DNA of 18,578 nt from Acanthaster planci (lineage: Eukaryota > Echinodermata > Asteroidea > Valvatida > Acanthasteridae): NCBI RefSeq assembly GCF_001949145.1, contig NW_019091465.1:38606-57183 (forward strand), written 5' to 3'. Below are positions 9,542 to 17,837 of the stretch, one piece after another (positions within the stretch are counted from its first letter, which is position 1; the number at the start of each line of letters is the position of its first letter). A program made the translations under genes and the position numbers. Under the pieces are notes generated by a model. The model was given only the letters and a program-made list of their open reading frames with translations. It did no database searches and was not told the DNA's origin.

Positions 9542-10039
9542 ATGTGTACCTATCTTATGCACAGTACGCTTAGCTATAAACTGTGGGCGCTTGGCAAAGT
9601 TTCTGACGTGGTGTTTATTCTTAGACATACACAGCACTGAGACGGGCAATACCCCTACCATGTGGGGTCAATCAAATACCAATTCATGTCCTCAGATAGT
9701 TAATATAGGCATTCACTTGACACCAACTGTCAACTGTTAAACTGTATAATTCGAAGTTTAAAATGCTGATTTGGCAAATTTTGAATTTAAACCGGAACTT
9801 AAATTCTAATGTAAAAGCTGTTTGATTTATGCTGGATTCATCATTTTTATTGTGCAGTCACTGACCAAACCAACGCAAGTGTTGGATACAACACTTCCAT
9901 TTTTGTCGTGTATTTTCAAAGCGAAAAGGATTCAGAGAGGACACAAAGCTGGCTTGTATCGTCAGTTTCATTAGTTGTAAACTGCAGCTAGCTGTGGTCT
10001 AAGTACAATATGTAATGTTGTTCCCTATTCATTTCACAG

Positions 10040-10204
10040 GAGAGAACGTCAACGGACCTCAGCCTTGCAAGCCAGGTTACTACTGCCCGCTGCAGACGCC
10101 GAGTCCCGACCGCTACCCCTGCCCAGAGGGAACGTTCTCCCCCTTATCCAACCTGACACAGCCAAGCGAGTGCACCGAATGTACTGCAACCTACTACTGT
10201 TTAG
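10040..10204 (+). CDS. Exon 10, cysteine-rich repeats
   Basis: Encodes the end of codon 547, residues 548-601, and the first base of codon 602. It is 165 bp and symmetric 1-1. Blocks are PCKPGYYCPLQ, PCPEGTFSP with sequon NLT, and CTECTATYYCLG. Six Cys. The last block has TAT where other units have PAG, so the usual turn Gly is lost while the Cys spacing is kept. Acceptor ttcacag|g, donor tag|gtaggg. Confidence 0.93.
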
Positions 10205-10242
10205 GTAGGGCAGAGTCTTCGAGTTGGAAACTTCTTATCTGT

Positions 10243-10521
10243 TTATTATTATTATTACGTATTTCTGGTAATCACACACCAAGGATTCCTCAAAAGTCCC
10301 CCAGGCACTGCAAGCTTGCAAGCTTGAAGAAACCTGTGGAGAGGAGACAATGAGAAGCAGTTTTATACAGTTTAAGAGGTGGGAGGAAAACCCCCGAGGA
10401 ATATGCTGGGTAAAACCCCAGGCACTGAAAACCCAATCCACATGTGGACCAAGCCGGGAATCAAACCCTGACTGCAGAGGTGGAAGACAAGAAAAGAACC
10501 ACTATCCCAACCACCCTCCAA
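10243..10521 (-). mobile_element. tRNA-derived SINE, copy 1
   Basis: On the minus strand the head carries an A box, TGGGATAGTGG (10499-10509), and a B box, GGTTTGATTCC (10457-10467), spaced as in tRNA genes. A unique body follows, then an (ATA)n-type tail at 10243-10255. It aligns over nearly its whole length with the copy at 13144-13402, including shared blocks AGGATTCCTCAAAAG and GAGAGGAGACAATGAGAAGC. Confidence 0.88.
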
Positions 10522-11036
10522 GTTCTTGCCGTGTTGCTTAAAGAGCTGACGAAAAACTCCCAAAGCGATGATAACAGTGACTTCTTTATTCAGTTGCACA
10601 ATAATTTTATCACAATGTGGTGTGATGATTTTGCAACTAGTAATGTTAGCATAGCTCCATTCTCCTTGCTTAAACTCTCATTTTTGAAATGGAAATTTGT
10701 CCCGAGTTGCACAAAGAGTTGTCGCAAATATCTCAATTTGATGTTTTTTACCAAGAATTTTTTTTTTTCAAATTGAACGACTGTTTTGTTTCCTATGGTT
10801 CCTACAGAGCTGTGATTTTCAAGAGTGCTACAAAATTTGTTGTCATTGCTGTCATATCTAAGGAAAGGTTTGAAACACAAGTGCATTTTGCAATTAAAAA
10901 TCAGACGTCTCTGCTGCAAATGTTGGCCGTGAAGACACAGATGTCATCGACTTTTACTGCAGCTTGTAGATTGGCAGGATGTCACTTATTCTTGGCATTA
11001 ATTACAAGCTTGAATTACAGTAGTCAGGGCATTTTG

Positions 11037-11109
11037 TAAAGATGAACAAAGAAATTGACCGGAGCAGTGTTTGGACGTACTGGCCCTCTACCGACTGAGC
11101 TACCTAGCC
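11037..11109 (-). pseudogene. tRNA-like relic (tRNA pseudogene or SINE head)
   Basis: The minus strand reads GGCTAGG then TAGCTCAGTCGGTAGAG, a near-perfect tRNA acceptor start, D arm and A box. A degenerate B box GGTCAATTTC (11051-11060) lies at nearly the tRNA distance. The anticodon and T stems do not pair convincingly, so it is not a working tRNA. It could be the head of a second SINE family. Confidence 0.55.
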
Positions 11110-11151
11110 CTATGTTTAATTAATTATTCATCCCATTGGTTGATTTGTTAG

Positions 11152-11301
11152 GCGGGGAACCGACCGAGTCTGGTCCCTGTCCCCCAGGGTTCTACTGTCC
11201 CCTAGGCACCAAGTTTGCTGAGCAGTACCCTTGTCCCAATGGCACCTTCAACGGGGACTACAGCCAGGATGAAGAGGCCGACTGCAAACCATGCACCCAA
11301 G
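11152..11301 (+). CDS. Exon 11, one cysteine-rich repeat unit
   Basis: Encodes the end of codon 602, residues 603-651, and the first base of codon 652. It is 150 bp and symmetric 1-1. Blocks are PCPPGFYCPLGT, PCPNGTFNG (sequon NGT) and CKPCTQG. Five Cys. Exon 12 completes the last block as TQG-HFC. The acceptor gttag is weak. The donor caag|gttggt has T at +3, like that of exon 12. Confidence 0.92.
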
Positions 11302-11843
11302 GTTGGTCGGCGAATTGATCTTTAACCCCTTGTGTATTCATTGTTTGAGGGAGTAGAAGGTGTGGGACCTGTCACTTCCTATGAACGGAAGTGGGCTTGG
11401 TTGCAGTGACTGATTGGTGCAGATGCATGTGAACCAGTGTATTCAATGTGAATTTGAAACATGTAGGATTGAAGAGGTTTTTAAGATTAAATTTAGAAAT
11501 GTGTTATGGGCTCTACGGATAGTCATATCTCAGTGTGAAAGTTCTTTACCATTTTATTTGTAAAATTGAAACAAAGCTTCCAAAATGTTTTGATGTTTTC
11601 TTCTTGTATAGACAAGGCTTGAAGTCAGTTGTGTTTCTCAAGTTAAACAACGCTTGTAAGGAATAATGCAAAATTAAACAAAGGATATCTCAAGGTTTTA
11701 CCCTGAGGTTCCTACTTTGCTCAACCTCATAAAGCCTCAAGGTAAACCTCCAGTTAATACCTCTTGTTAAATGTTTCATTTTTGGCTTGATATGATTGAG
11801 ATCATTGATGTCAAAATGCCACCCCTTGTTATTGTCTCTTCAG
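11302..11843 (+). other. Intron 11 (phase 1, 542 bp)
   Basis: AT-rich, donor gttggt, acceptor tctcttcag. ACATGTA at 11459. Nothing else recognised. Confidence 0.85.
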
Positions 11844-12218
11844 GCCATTTCTGCGAGTACGGTGTCAACGCCCCCGAGCCCTGCCCCGCCGGTACGTACA
11901 TGCCTTACGGCGTCAACTCCTCGGACTACCTCTTCGGAGAGACGGCCAAGTACCAGAGCGACTGTTTGGACTGCCCGGGGGGCTCCTGGTGCGGCTCACA
12001 AACCATCTTCCCCAACGACTGCGGCACGGGCAAGTACTCGACCACCAAGCAGAGCAATTGCAAGGACTGCGAGCCCGGCTACTACTGCGACAATGCCACC
12101 ACCTCGGAGTTGGACATGCTGACCAACAAAAGGTGCCCGGCCGGCCTGTACTGCGCCGGGGGGCTGAACAATGTCGGGGAGGCGACCAACTGTAGCCAGA
12201 GGCACTATTGCCCAGAAG
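11844..12218 (+). CDS. Exon 12, longest exon, several cysteine-rich repeats
   Basis: Encodes the end of codon 652, residues 653-776, and the first base of codon 777. It is 375 bp and symmetric 1-1. Blocks in order: HFCEYG, PCPAGTYMP, CLDCPGGSWCGSQ, CGTGKYST, CKDCEPGYYCDN, RCPAGLYCAGG and HYCPE. Thirteen Cys and three sequons (NSS, NAT, NCS). It contains about as much as two or three neighbouring exons together, so introns were probably lost here or never gained. The exon is markedly GC-rich, which opens long shadow frames on both strands. Donor gaag|gttggt. Confidence 0.95.
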
Positions 12219-12836
12219 GTTGGTCTGACAGCATGGAAGTGACCAACCAAGTCCCTTGGGACTCTGCATGAGGCTGGGGGAAGATGAAGCATGGTGTAAT
12301 TTTTTCAGGATGTTGCCAAAGATTTCAGGATTTCTCGACCTCAGAATTCAAGATTTTTTCAGAAATTCAATTATATGTATTCACAGTTTGAATGAAAAAA
12401 CCAGTGCAAGATCGGCATACACCAAGCCATTTGGGAGAGAACCCATAAATTGTCAAACCTGAAAATTTGCAGTATATTGTCATTACTGCAACCACCTTGT
12501 TCGATGCATAGTGGATTTTTCTTGAACGGCTGATTTCATCATTGTGGATGGGACCCGTAGAAGGTGTCAGATATTTAGGGGAATCCTTTGGTTGCTGTAC
12601 ACGAAGCCTCAGACCAGAATTATAAGGTACCCTACTTGTGCACAGGTCATACACATTTTGAAAATACCCCATTTAACAATAATTCTTACAATTTCCTAAA
12701 CTGCACTATCATTCAGTGCCCTCAGTAGTAGTTGATCTCAACACTGCATGGAAGTACTCTCAGTTTTTCCTGCATGGAAACCAAAATTCCAAGAATGTCA
12801 ATTCAAATACTCAACCCGTTTCTTCCCGTTTTTTAG
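12219..12836 (+). other. Intron 12 (phase 1, 618 bp)
   Basis: AT-rich. Several TTCAGGA/TTTCAG words lie near the 5' end (12305-12362) and resemble decoy acceptors. The real acceptor is ttttttag at 12835-12836. No element recognised. Confidence 0.83.
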
Positions 12837-13054
12837 CCACGCCCTTTGAAGTTAACTGCCCAGTAGGTACCTACAACCCCACCACCGGCCTGGGTGACGT
12901 CAACGAGTGCACGGCGTGCGATGCCGGCTGGTACTGCCTGGAGGGTACCCTGGCAGTCACCGGACAGTGCGTGCCGGGTTACTACTGCCCGACCAACATC
13001 GCCAACCCTTACAGCAGCAACCCGGCCACTATCGGCTCTTACGGACCACAGCAG
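12837..13054 (+). CDS. Exon 13, cysteine-rich repeats, phase 0 at its 3' end
   Basis: Encodes the end of codon 777 and residues 778-849. It is 218 bp, phase 1 in and phase 0 out. Blocks are NCPVGTYNP, CTACDAGWYCLEG, CVPGYYCPTN and GSYGPQQ. Six Cys. The two NP-containing tripeptides are not valid sequons, so this exon has none. The donor cag|gtgagt follows a whole Gln codon; exon 14 begins VPCPGGTY, so this intron falls between modules rather than in a Gly codon. Confidence 0.93.
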
Positions 13055-13683
13055 GTGAGTTGTTAGATGCTATCCCCAACAGGGCCTTATCAAGCAAAAT
13101 GCTCTGGCACTTTCAACTTGGTTCTGCCTTTATCAGCTTTTGGTTATTATCATTTCCGGTAATGACACCAAGGATTCCTCAAAAGCCCCCTAGGCACTAG
13201 CTCGCAAAAAGAAACCTGCAGAGAGGAGACAATGAGAAGCAGTTAAGAGTGTTAGAAGGGGTAACCCCAGAAGAATATTCTAGGTAGAACCTACGGAATC
13301 AGGTAGGGCCTGAAACCCAATTCACATTTGGCCCGAGCCGGGATTTGAACCCAGACCATAGAGGTGGAAGGCGAGGAAAGAACCACTATGCTAACCTGAC
13401 TCTACGATCACTTACACGAGAACACACCCTCACAGTTTGCCTACTGGAGTTTGAATCACATCTCAAAGTACATGTTTCTTTCCAAAGTGAGATACATTGA
13501 TGAACTTGTGTGGAGTCAGGATGCAGTCTTTCTCATTACCAAATAGATGTCTCCAGCCATGGCCAAATTGGCTGCCTTCTGCCTATCACAGCTCTTGACA
13601 GCAGTCCCTTTCAGGCATGGTCATTTTACCACTTATTGGGGATTGTCTTTCTGAAAATCTCTCGGCAACTTTCTGCAATCCAG
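13055..13683 (+). other. Intron 13 (phase 0, 629 bp), the only phase 0 intron
   Basis: Holds the second SINE copy (13144-13402). The rest is plain AT-rich sequence. Acceptor gcaatccag. Confidence 0.86.
13144..13402 (-). mobile_element. tRNA-derived SINE, copy 2
   Basis: The minus strand has an A box TAGCATAGTGG (13383-13393) and a B box GGTTCAAATCC (13341-13351), both close to the RNA polymerase III consensus. The body matches copy 1 in order, and an ATAATAA tail lies at its left end. Both copies insert in the same antisense orientation to the host gene. Confidence 0.9.
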
Positions 13684-13876
13684 GTTCCATGCCCTGGCGG
13701 CACTTACATTGACACCTCCGGGGGGCGTTACCTGGAGGACTGTGACCCCTGCCCTGCAGGCTTCTACTGCCCGCTGGGGACGGGCAACCCCATCGAGTGC
13801 CCCCGAGGTTTCTACTGCCCGGACAACTCGTCGGCCGCTAATCCCTGCCCCATCGGCAGATACGGGAACTCAACAG
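13684..13876 (+). CDS. Exon 14, cysteine-rich repeats
   Basis: Encodes residues 850-913 and the first base of codon 914. It is 193 bp, phase 0 in and phase 1 out. Blocks are PCPGGTYID, CDPCPAGFYCPLGT, CPRGFYCPDN and PCPIGRYGNST. Seven Cys and two sequons (NSS, NST). It is one of the cleanest matches to the consensus, close in layout to exon 7. Donor cag|gtaaaa. Confidence 0.94.
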
Positions 13877-14790
13877 GTAAAAACAAGACAAATTACTCCA
13901 CAACACCTTGTCGTCAGTCTTGCCTGTAAGAATTATTGTAACACTTCTCAGCACCTGAGCCACTGTTACAAAGGAAACTTTCTTTGCTTTATCAGTTTCA
14001 GTTGAGTGAAGTAACAATCTTAGGCTTGAAAATCAAGATCATTCCTCACTTGAGATCCTGTTTTCCAGCAAATTCATCTGTTTTTCTGACTTTTTGTCTT
14101 TGTGAAGAAGAGAGCAGTACTAGACTTTTTGGTGGTTTCCTCAGAAAAAAACGGCCAAATTTTTCACAGTTTAAAAAACGCAAATGTGCGAGTTTGGTTT
14201 GGTTGTTTTTTGCACCAAGATGTTGTTCTTCGGCTTTCTGTTAACACCGCTATAACTTGAAGTTTGAAAAGAGTCAAGAAGGTATGATACCATAGACCCT
14301 TTCCCCTTTTTGCTTGTGCAGGGGCGTGTTTTTGTGACCCCCAACAGAAACATGTTTAAGACATTTCCAGAAGCATGTTTAGGGAGGCAACAAAGAAAGT
14401 GCAGAACCAGAAGTGGTTTTGTTGGCTGACAAAGTACAAGGTAGCAGGTGGCATTGTTGAGAACAGGTCCTTTCACTCTAAAACACCACTGCTCTCTCAT
14501 TTTGAAGAAACAATGTAGTCCGGTTCTCTGCCCATACGTAATAACAAATTTGGGAATGCTTTATTCACTTTATAATTGGGGAATAAGAACAGCGTCTGCT
14601 TTTTTCTCTCCGTTTTGACCAAAAGCAGACCCCCAACCCTCCCAATTTTGGCGAAAAATTTCCGCTTTTTCAATTCAGTTTTCACTGTTGCGATTTCGCC
14701 CCCAAAAAGAACAGCCAAATAGCAATTTTGACACGCTATGTATTACTGGAAACTGTCCATGTAATCTTGTGCATGTACTGTAATATGACT

Positions 14791-14804
14791 TACATGTACA
14801 TGTA
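14791..14804. repeat. ACATGTA palindrome (14 bp)
   Basis: TACATGTACATGTA is its own reverse complement. It is the densest of ten ACATGTA sites in the window. Confidence 0.9.
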
Positions 14805-14845
14805 TCTGACTTACCTGAACAGCCAGTGCAGTGCACGTTGCATGA

Positions 14846-14859
14846 GCCACGGCCGTGGC
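14846..14859. repeat. GC palindrome (14 bp)
   Basis: GCCACGGCCGTGGC is a perfect palindrome in an otherwise AT-rich intron. It could be a dimeric transcription factor site or chance. Confidence 0.85.
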
Positions 14860-15104
14860 AGCACCCTCTTTTGATGCGTACCAGCCGCGTCATGGGTGTG
14901 ATACATGGACGTGATACCAAAATCATTCATGGACAAAAACGACCTCTATCGACAAACTACATTGTAACTAAACAAACACTGTACCGGTATGCGTCGCGCG
15001 CCGCCTAGTTTTTCTAGAACCACTGCTAAGAATGTTTTGGATCCAAGGTTAAGCACTGCTGTGAAATCAACTGCGATCATGTCAAGTGTGCAAGCAGCAC
15101 GCGT

Positions 15105-15161
15105 TGAATTTTTCACTGAATTTCATGCTGAATTCGCGCTGAATTTCGTGGTGAATCAACC
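15105..15161 (+). repeat. 12-bp tandem repeat, about five units
   Basis: Units begin TGAATTTTTCAC, TGAATTTCATGC, TGAATTCGCGC (one base short), TGAATTTCGTGG and TGAATCAACC, back to back. A decayed minisatellite. Confidence 0.75.
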
Positions 15162-15655
15162 TATATTATAGGAGATGAATAATGATTGCAAAGCATTTTA
15201 GATGATGTAATCTCTGTCGAAATCGAAACGTTATGTAATCGGCGAGTACACGCGATACTGTACATCATCACGGACATGGACCGGACTCTTGTACAGTGCA
15301 GCACAGATTTTTCGTGGTTCATGGTAATACAGGGAAAATTTAGAGTTTTCATGGAAAATTCTGAATTTTGGGGAGAAGGATTCCAAATTCTTAATAGTCA
15401 ATGTTGGGAGGTCTGCAAATGGTAATTGATCTGCCTCTGGTTCTTTATTGGTTTGAACAATGATGTCGTACTGGCATATTGGAGTCACAAAAATGCCCAA
15501 CCAGTGACTGAAGAAGAAACGTACATCTATTCACAGTTGCGAAACACGTCTGATTATTGCATCAGCCAGCTGAAAGGAAAAACGTCAAGCCTTGTGATCC
15601 ACTCCCATCTTTTTTCTGTTTCTTCCCCTCCTTTGCCCCTCCTCCACCACCACAG

Positions 15656-15838
15656 CTCTTCCATCCCTGGAAAGTTGCCAGCTCTGCGATCCCGGCTGGT
15701 ACTGCGACGCCCCTGGCCTGGCCTCCCCGCGGGCCCCCTGCGACCCGGGCTTCGTCTGCTACGAGGGTGCCACGTCGTCAGACCCCACTGACGGTGTGAC
15801 TGGAGAGACTTGCCCCGCAGGCGGCTACTGCCCACTGG
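15656..15838 (+). CDS. Exon 15, cysteine-rich repeats
   Basis: Encodes the end of codon 914, residues 915-974, and the first base of codon 975. It is 183 bp and symmetric 1-1. Blocks are CQLCDPGWYCDAP, PCDPGFVCYEG and CPAGGYCPLG. Seven Cys and no sequon. The C-rich opening makes a proline-rich shadow frame on the same strand (15557-15799); the correct frame is fixed by both junctions. Acceptor cacag|ct, donor tgg|gtaaag. Confidence 0.92.
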
Positions 15839-16393
15839 GTAAAGTGAAGGATCTCTCTGATATCTCTGAGACACATGACCCAACTTTTTTTTTTAGTAGA
15901 ATGAATTTCAATTCTCTTGCATTTGAATTGATGGCTGTGAATAGAATCACGAATAATGTTTTGTAACACTTTTCACCCATATACTGCATTCATTTGTTAT
16001 CAGGATGCCAAACTGAGTCATGTATCCAAATTGTTCAGTTTGTTCTTTCTTTAGGGAAGAAAATGACTTTAAGACTCATTTTGTGGCATCTGGCCTTATG
16101 GGGTGACTCACAAAACATTGTGAAAAATGCATAGTAAAAAGCCTTTCATAAATCTGCTAAAATTAGAGAAATAAGGAAATTCTTCACAGGGGTGGCTGAA
16201 TACGGACGATTCACAATAGTTTGCCCCCAAGAGTTTGCAGCGCGTTGTCAATCACAATACGCAAAATCTACCAACCCAATGTGTGTTTGGAAAGGGTCAA
16301 CAGATTTCCCGCATTGTGATTGGCCAATGCGTTGGAAACTGAGTCTCAACCGCTGCTTTTTAACAACCTGTGTTGACCTCTTTTCAATTACAG
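15839..16393 (+). other. Intron 15 (phase 1, 555 bp)
   Basis: AT-rich, with a T run at about 15885-15895 and an inverted repeat at 16231-16343, listed separately. The acceptor tttcaattacag follows a good pyrimidine tract. Confidence 0.85.
16231..16343. repeat. Inverted repeat (stem about 40 bp, loop about 32 bp)
   Basis: The left arm (16231-16269) and the complement of the right arm (16302-16343) align with roughly 31 matches in 40, centred on an identical CAATCACAAT. A short foldback element or a stable intron hairpin 50 bases before exon 16. Confidence 0.65.
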
Positions 16394-16513
16394 GTTCTTA
16401 CACCAGCCTGCCCTGCCCACCTGGGACCTACAGTAACACCTCGGGTGCCATCAACCACTACGACTGCTTCGATTGCGACCCTGGTTTCTACTGCAGCAAC
16501 GCTCGAACACCGA
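16394..16513 (+). CDS. Exon 16, one cysteine-rich repeat unit
   Basis: Encodes the end of codon 975, residues 976-1014, and the first base of codon 1015. It is 120 bp and symmetric 1-1. It holds a single clean unit, PCPPGTYSNTSG...CFDCDPGFYC, with sequon NTS and four Cys. The donor cga|gtaaga splits a Ser codon (a|gt) instead of Gly; the join reads ARTPS-PTGPC. This is the long half-module alone, complementary to exon 6, which is the short half alone. Confidence 0.92.
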
Positions 16514-17837
16514 GTAAGAAATGGGCGATCCAATTTTTTTTTTCCATCAAAAGTAGCAAGCAATATTGAAGTCGATTCAAAATGGAACTTGAGGAGGGCT
16601 TCTGCCATGATTTTCAGGAGGATTGGATGTCACTGTGGCCTGCCCTGTGAAGTGTCTTTTGTCCACTTAACCACTTCGTGCCGGGGCATTTTTCAATGTT
16701 GATGATGCTGTGCCGGCATGACTATCATTTTGTCCGTTTTCAAAATCCTTCAACAATTCATCATTCCATTTAACAGTCGTTTATAGCCGCACGGANGTAA
16801 TCTTCAGGCACTACTCTAAGTTGACAGGTGACCTTCACTGACGCCCAAATATTTCAGCCAGGCCTGCAGCCTTGTAAACAGAGCCCCGATTGTGCGGTGT
16901 TATGTAACTGTCTTTTGTTCACGAACCTGGCTCAGTGCACTGCTGACCTCTTTTCAATAGGGGCCAGATTAGCATGCAGTGGTGCTGTGTGGCTCATCGC
17001 TGCGGTGGTGGAGAGCTTTTGTCCCCGGTGGTAATCCGCTTGCTCTCAATGCCCCAAACCCTGGTATAAGGTTTCAAAACAACGCTGGATTATCACCACT
17101 TTTGAGAGTGAAAAATGCCGGTAATGCCCAGCAGCGAGTACGGTCTTTTGTTACAGGGCCCTGTTTCCTTTGTCCGAGTTCAGAGACCCCGGCCACACAT
17201 GTAAACCATACGGCTCCGATTTCGGAGTCCCCGGCTGGTAGTGGTTAATACAGATTTGCTGGTCTTTGCCATAATGGAGTATTTTTCATAACCAAGCACA
17301 AGGCAGATATTTGGGACTTGATGCTGTTAGTTCTTGGTTTAGTTTTAATTATTTGTTGCTAAGGGCTGCAAAGTCTGATATCAAACATTTGTTGCTAGGT
17401 AGTCGTCTAGACATATCAGAGTATGAAATTTGAAAGTTGTAATTATTTGAGTTTCCTGTAAAAATTTGATGAATGTTTGATGCCTGCTGTAATATTGGAA
17501 AGAAATAGCCTTTACAAAATTGTGATTGTGATGTAATTACAATGTTGTATAGCTATTAAAGCAACTTATTGTGAAAGTGAATATAAGTAGCTTGCGCAGC
17601 TACGTCACAAATTTGTGTCGCAAGGCTTACATTTGGTTCAAATTTACGCCACATTTTGTGAAATCAGCAGCAGGCCTTCAGACATAAAGGATCCTATGGG
17701 ACCATAAGAGATGACAGAAACATGGATGGTTTTATCAGAATCCCACAAGGTCTTTTTGAATGTTTTTTGATCCCATTTCTGACACCAAATCACGCATATT
17801 TTGTACCCTCCATTGTTTGTATTCTTACGCCACTCAG
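16514..17837 (+). other. Intron 16 (phase 1, 1324 bp)
   Basis: AT-rich with one ambiguous base (N) at 16796. A copy of the exon 16 acceptor region lies at 16941-16958. ACATGTA at 17197. No exon-like or transposon-like frame seen; the acceptor is cgccactcag. Confidence 0.85.

Larger units (their letters stand above)
8156..10039 (+). other. Intron 9 (phase 1, 1884 bp), longest intron
   Basis: About half is mobile DNA: a TA-flanked element at 8477-9334 and a foldback element at 9353-9541, both listed. The remaining flanks (8156-8476 and 9542-10039) are AT-rich and unremarkable, with the acceptor atttcacag. ACATGTA at 8855 lies inside the first element. Confidence 0.87.
10205..11151 (+). other. 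Intron 10 (phase 1, 947 bp)
   Basis: Holds a tRNA-derived SINE (10243-10521) near its 5' end and a tRNA-like relic (11037-11109) just before the acceptor tttgttag. The middle part is AT-rich with no recognised element. Open frames at 10590-10919 (minus) and 10689-11039 (plus) overlap each other and look random. Confidence 0.85.
13877..15655 (+). other. Intron 14 (phase 1, 1779 bp)
   Basis: Second longest intron. It holds two 14-bp perfect palindromes (14791-14804 and 14846-14859), a CpG-richer patch around 14840-15010, and a 12-bp tandem repeat (15105-15161). A long C/T-rich tract at about 15600-15655 precedes the acceptor accacag. No exon-like cysteine-rich frame was found. A Cys-rich minus-strand frame at 14675-14926 does not match the repeat consensus. 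Confidence 0.85.

Noticed and set aside
10590-11039. Two opposed open frames in intron 10 (109 and 116 residues)
   Set aside because: They overlap on opposite strands, contain homopolymer-coded runs, and match no family; likely chance in AT-rich DNA.
11913-12292. Overlapping open frames on both strands at exon 12
   Set aside because: The GC-rich exon lacks stops in most frames. Only the frame giving CPAGTY/PGYYC blocks joins both neighbours in phase.
14675-14926. Cysteine-rich minus-strand frame (CCHGRGSC, CTCK)
   Set aside because: Cys come from TGTACATGTA-type repeats and GC palindromes; spacing does not match any family I know and there are no splice partners.
15557-15883. Proline-rich plus-strand frame and arginine-rich minus-strand frame
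   Set aside because: Shadows of the pyrimidine tract before exon 15 and of exon 15 itself.
16796-16796. Ambiguous base N
   Set aside because: Single unresolved base in intron 16; an assembly or read-quality mark with no effect on any exon.
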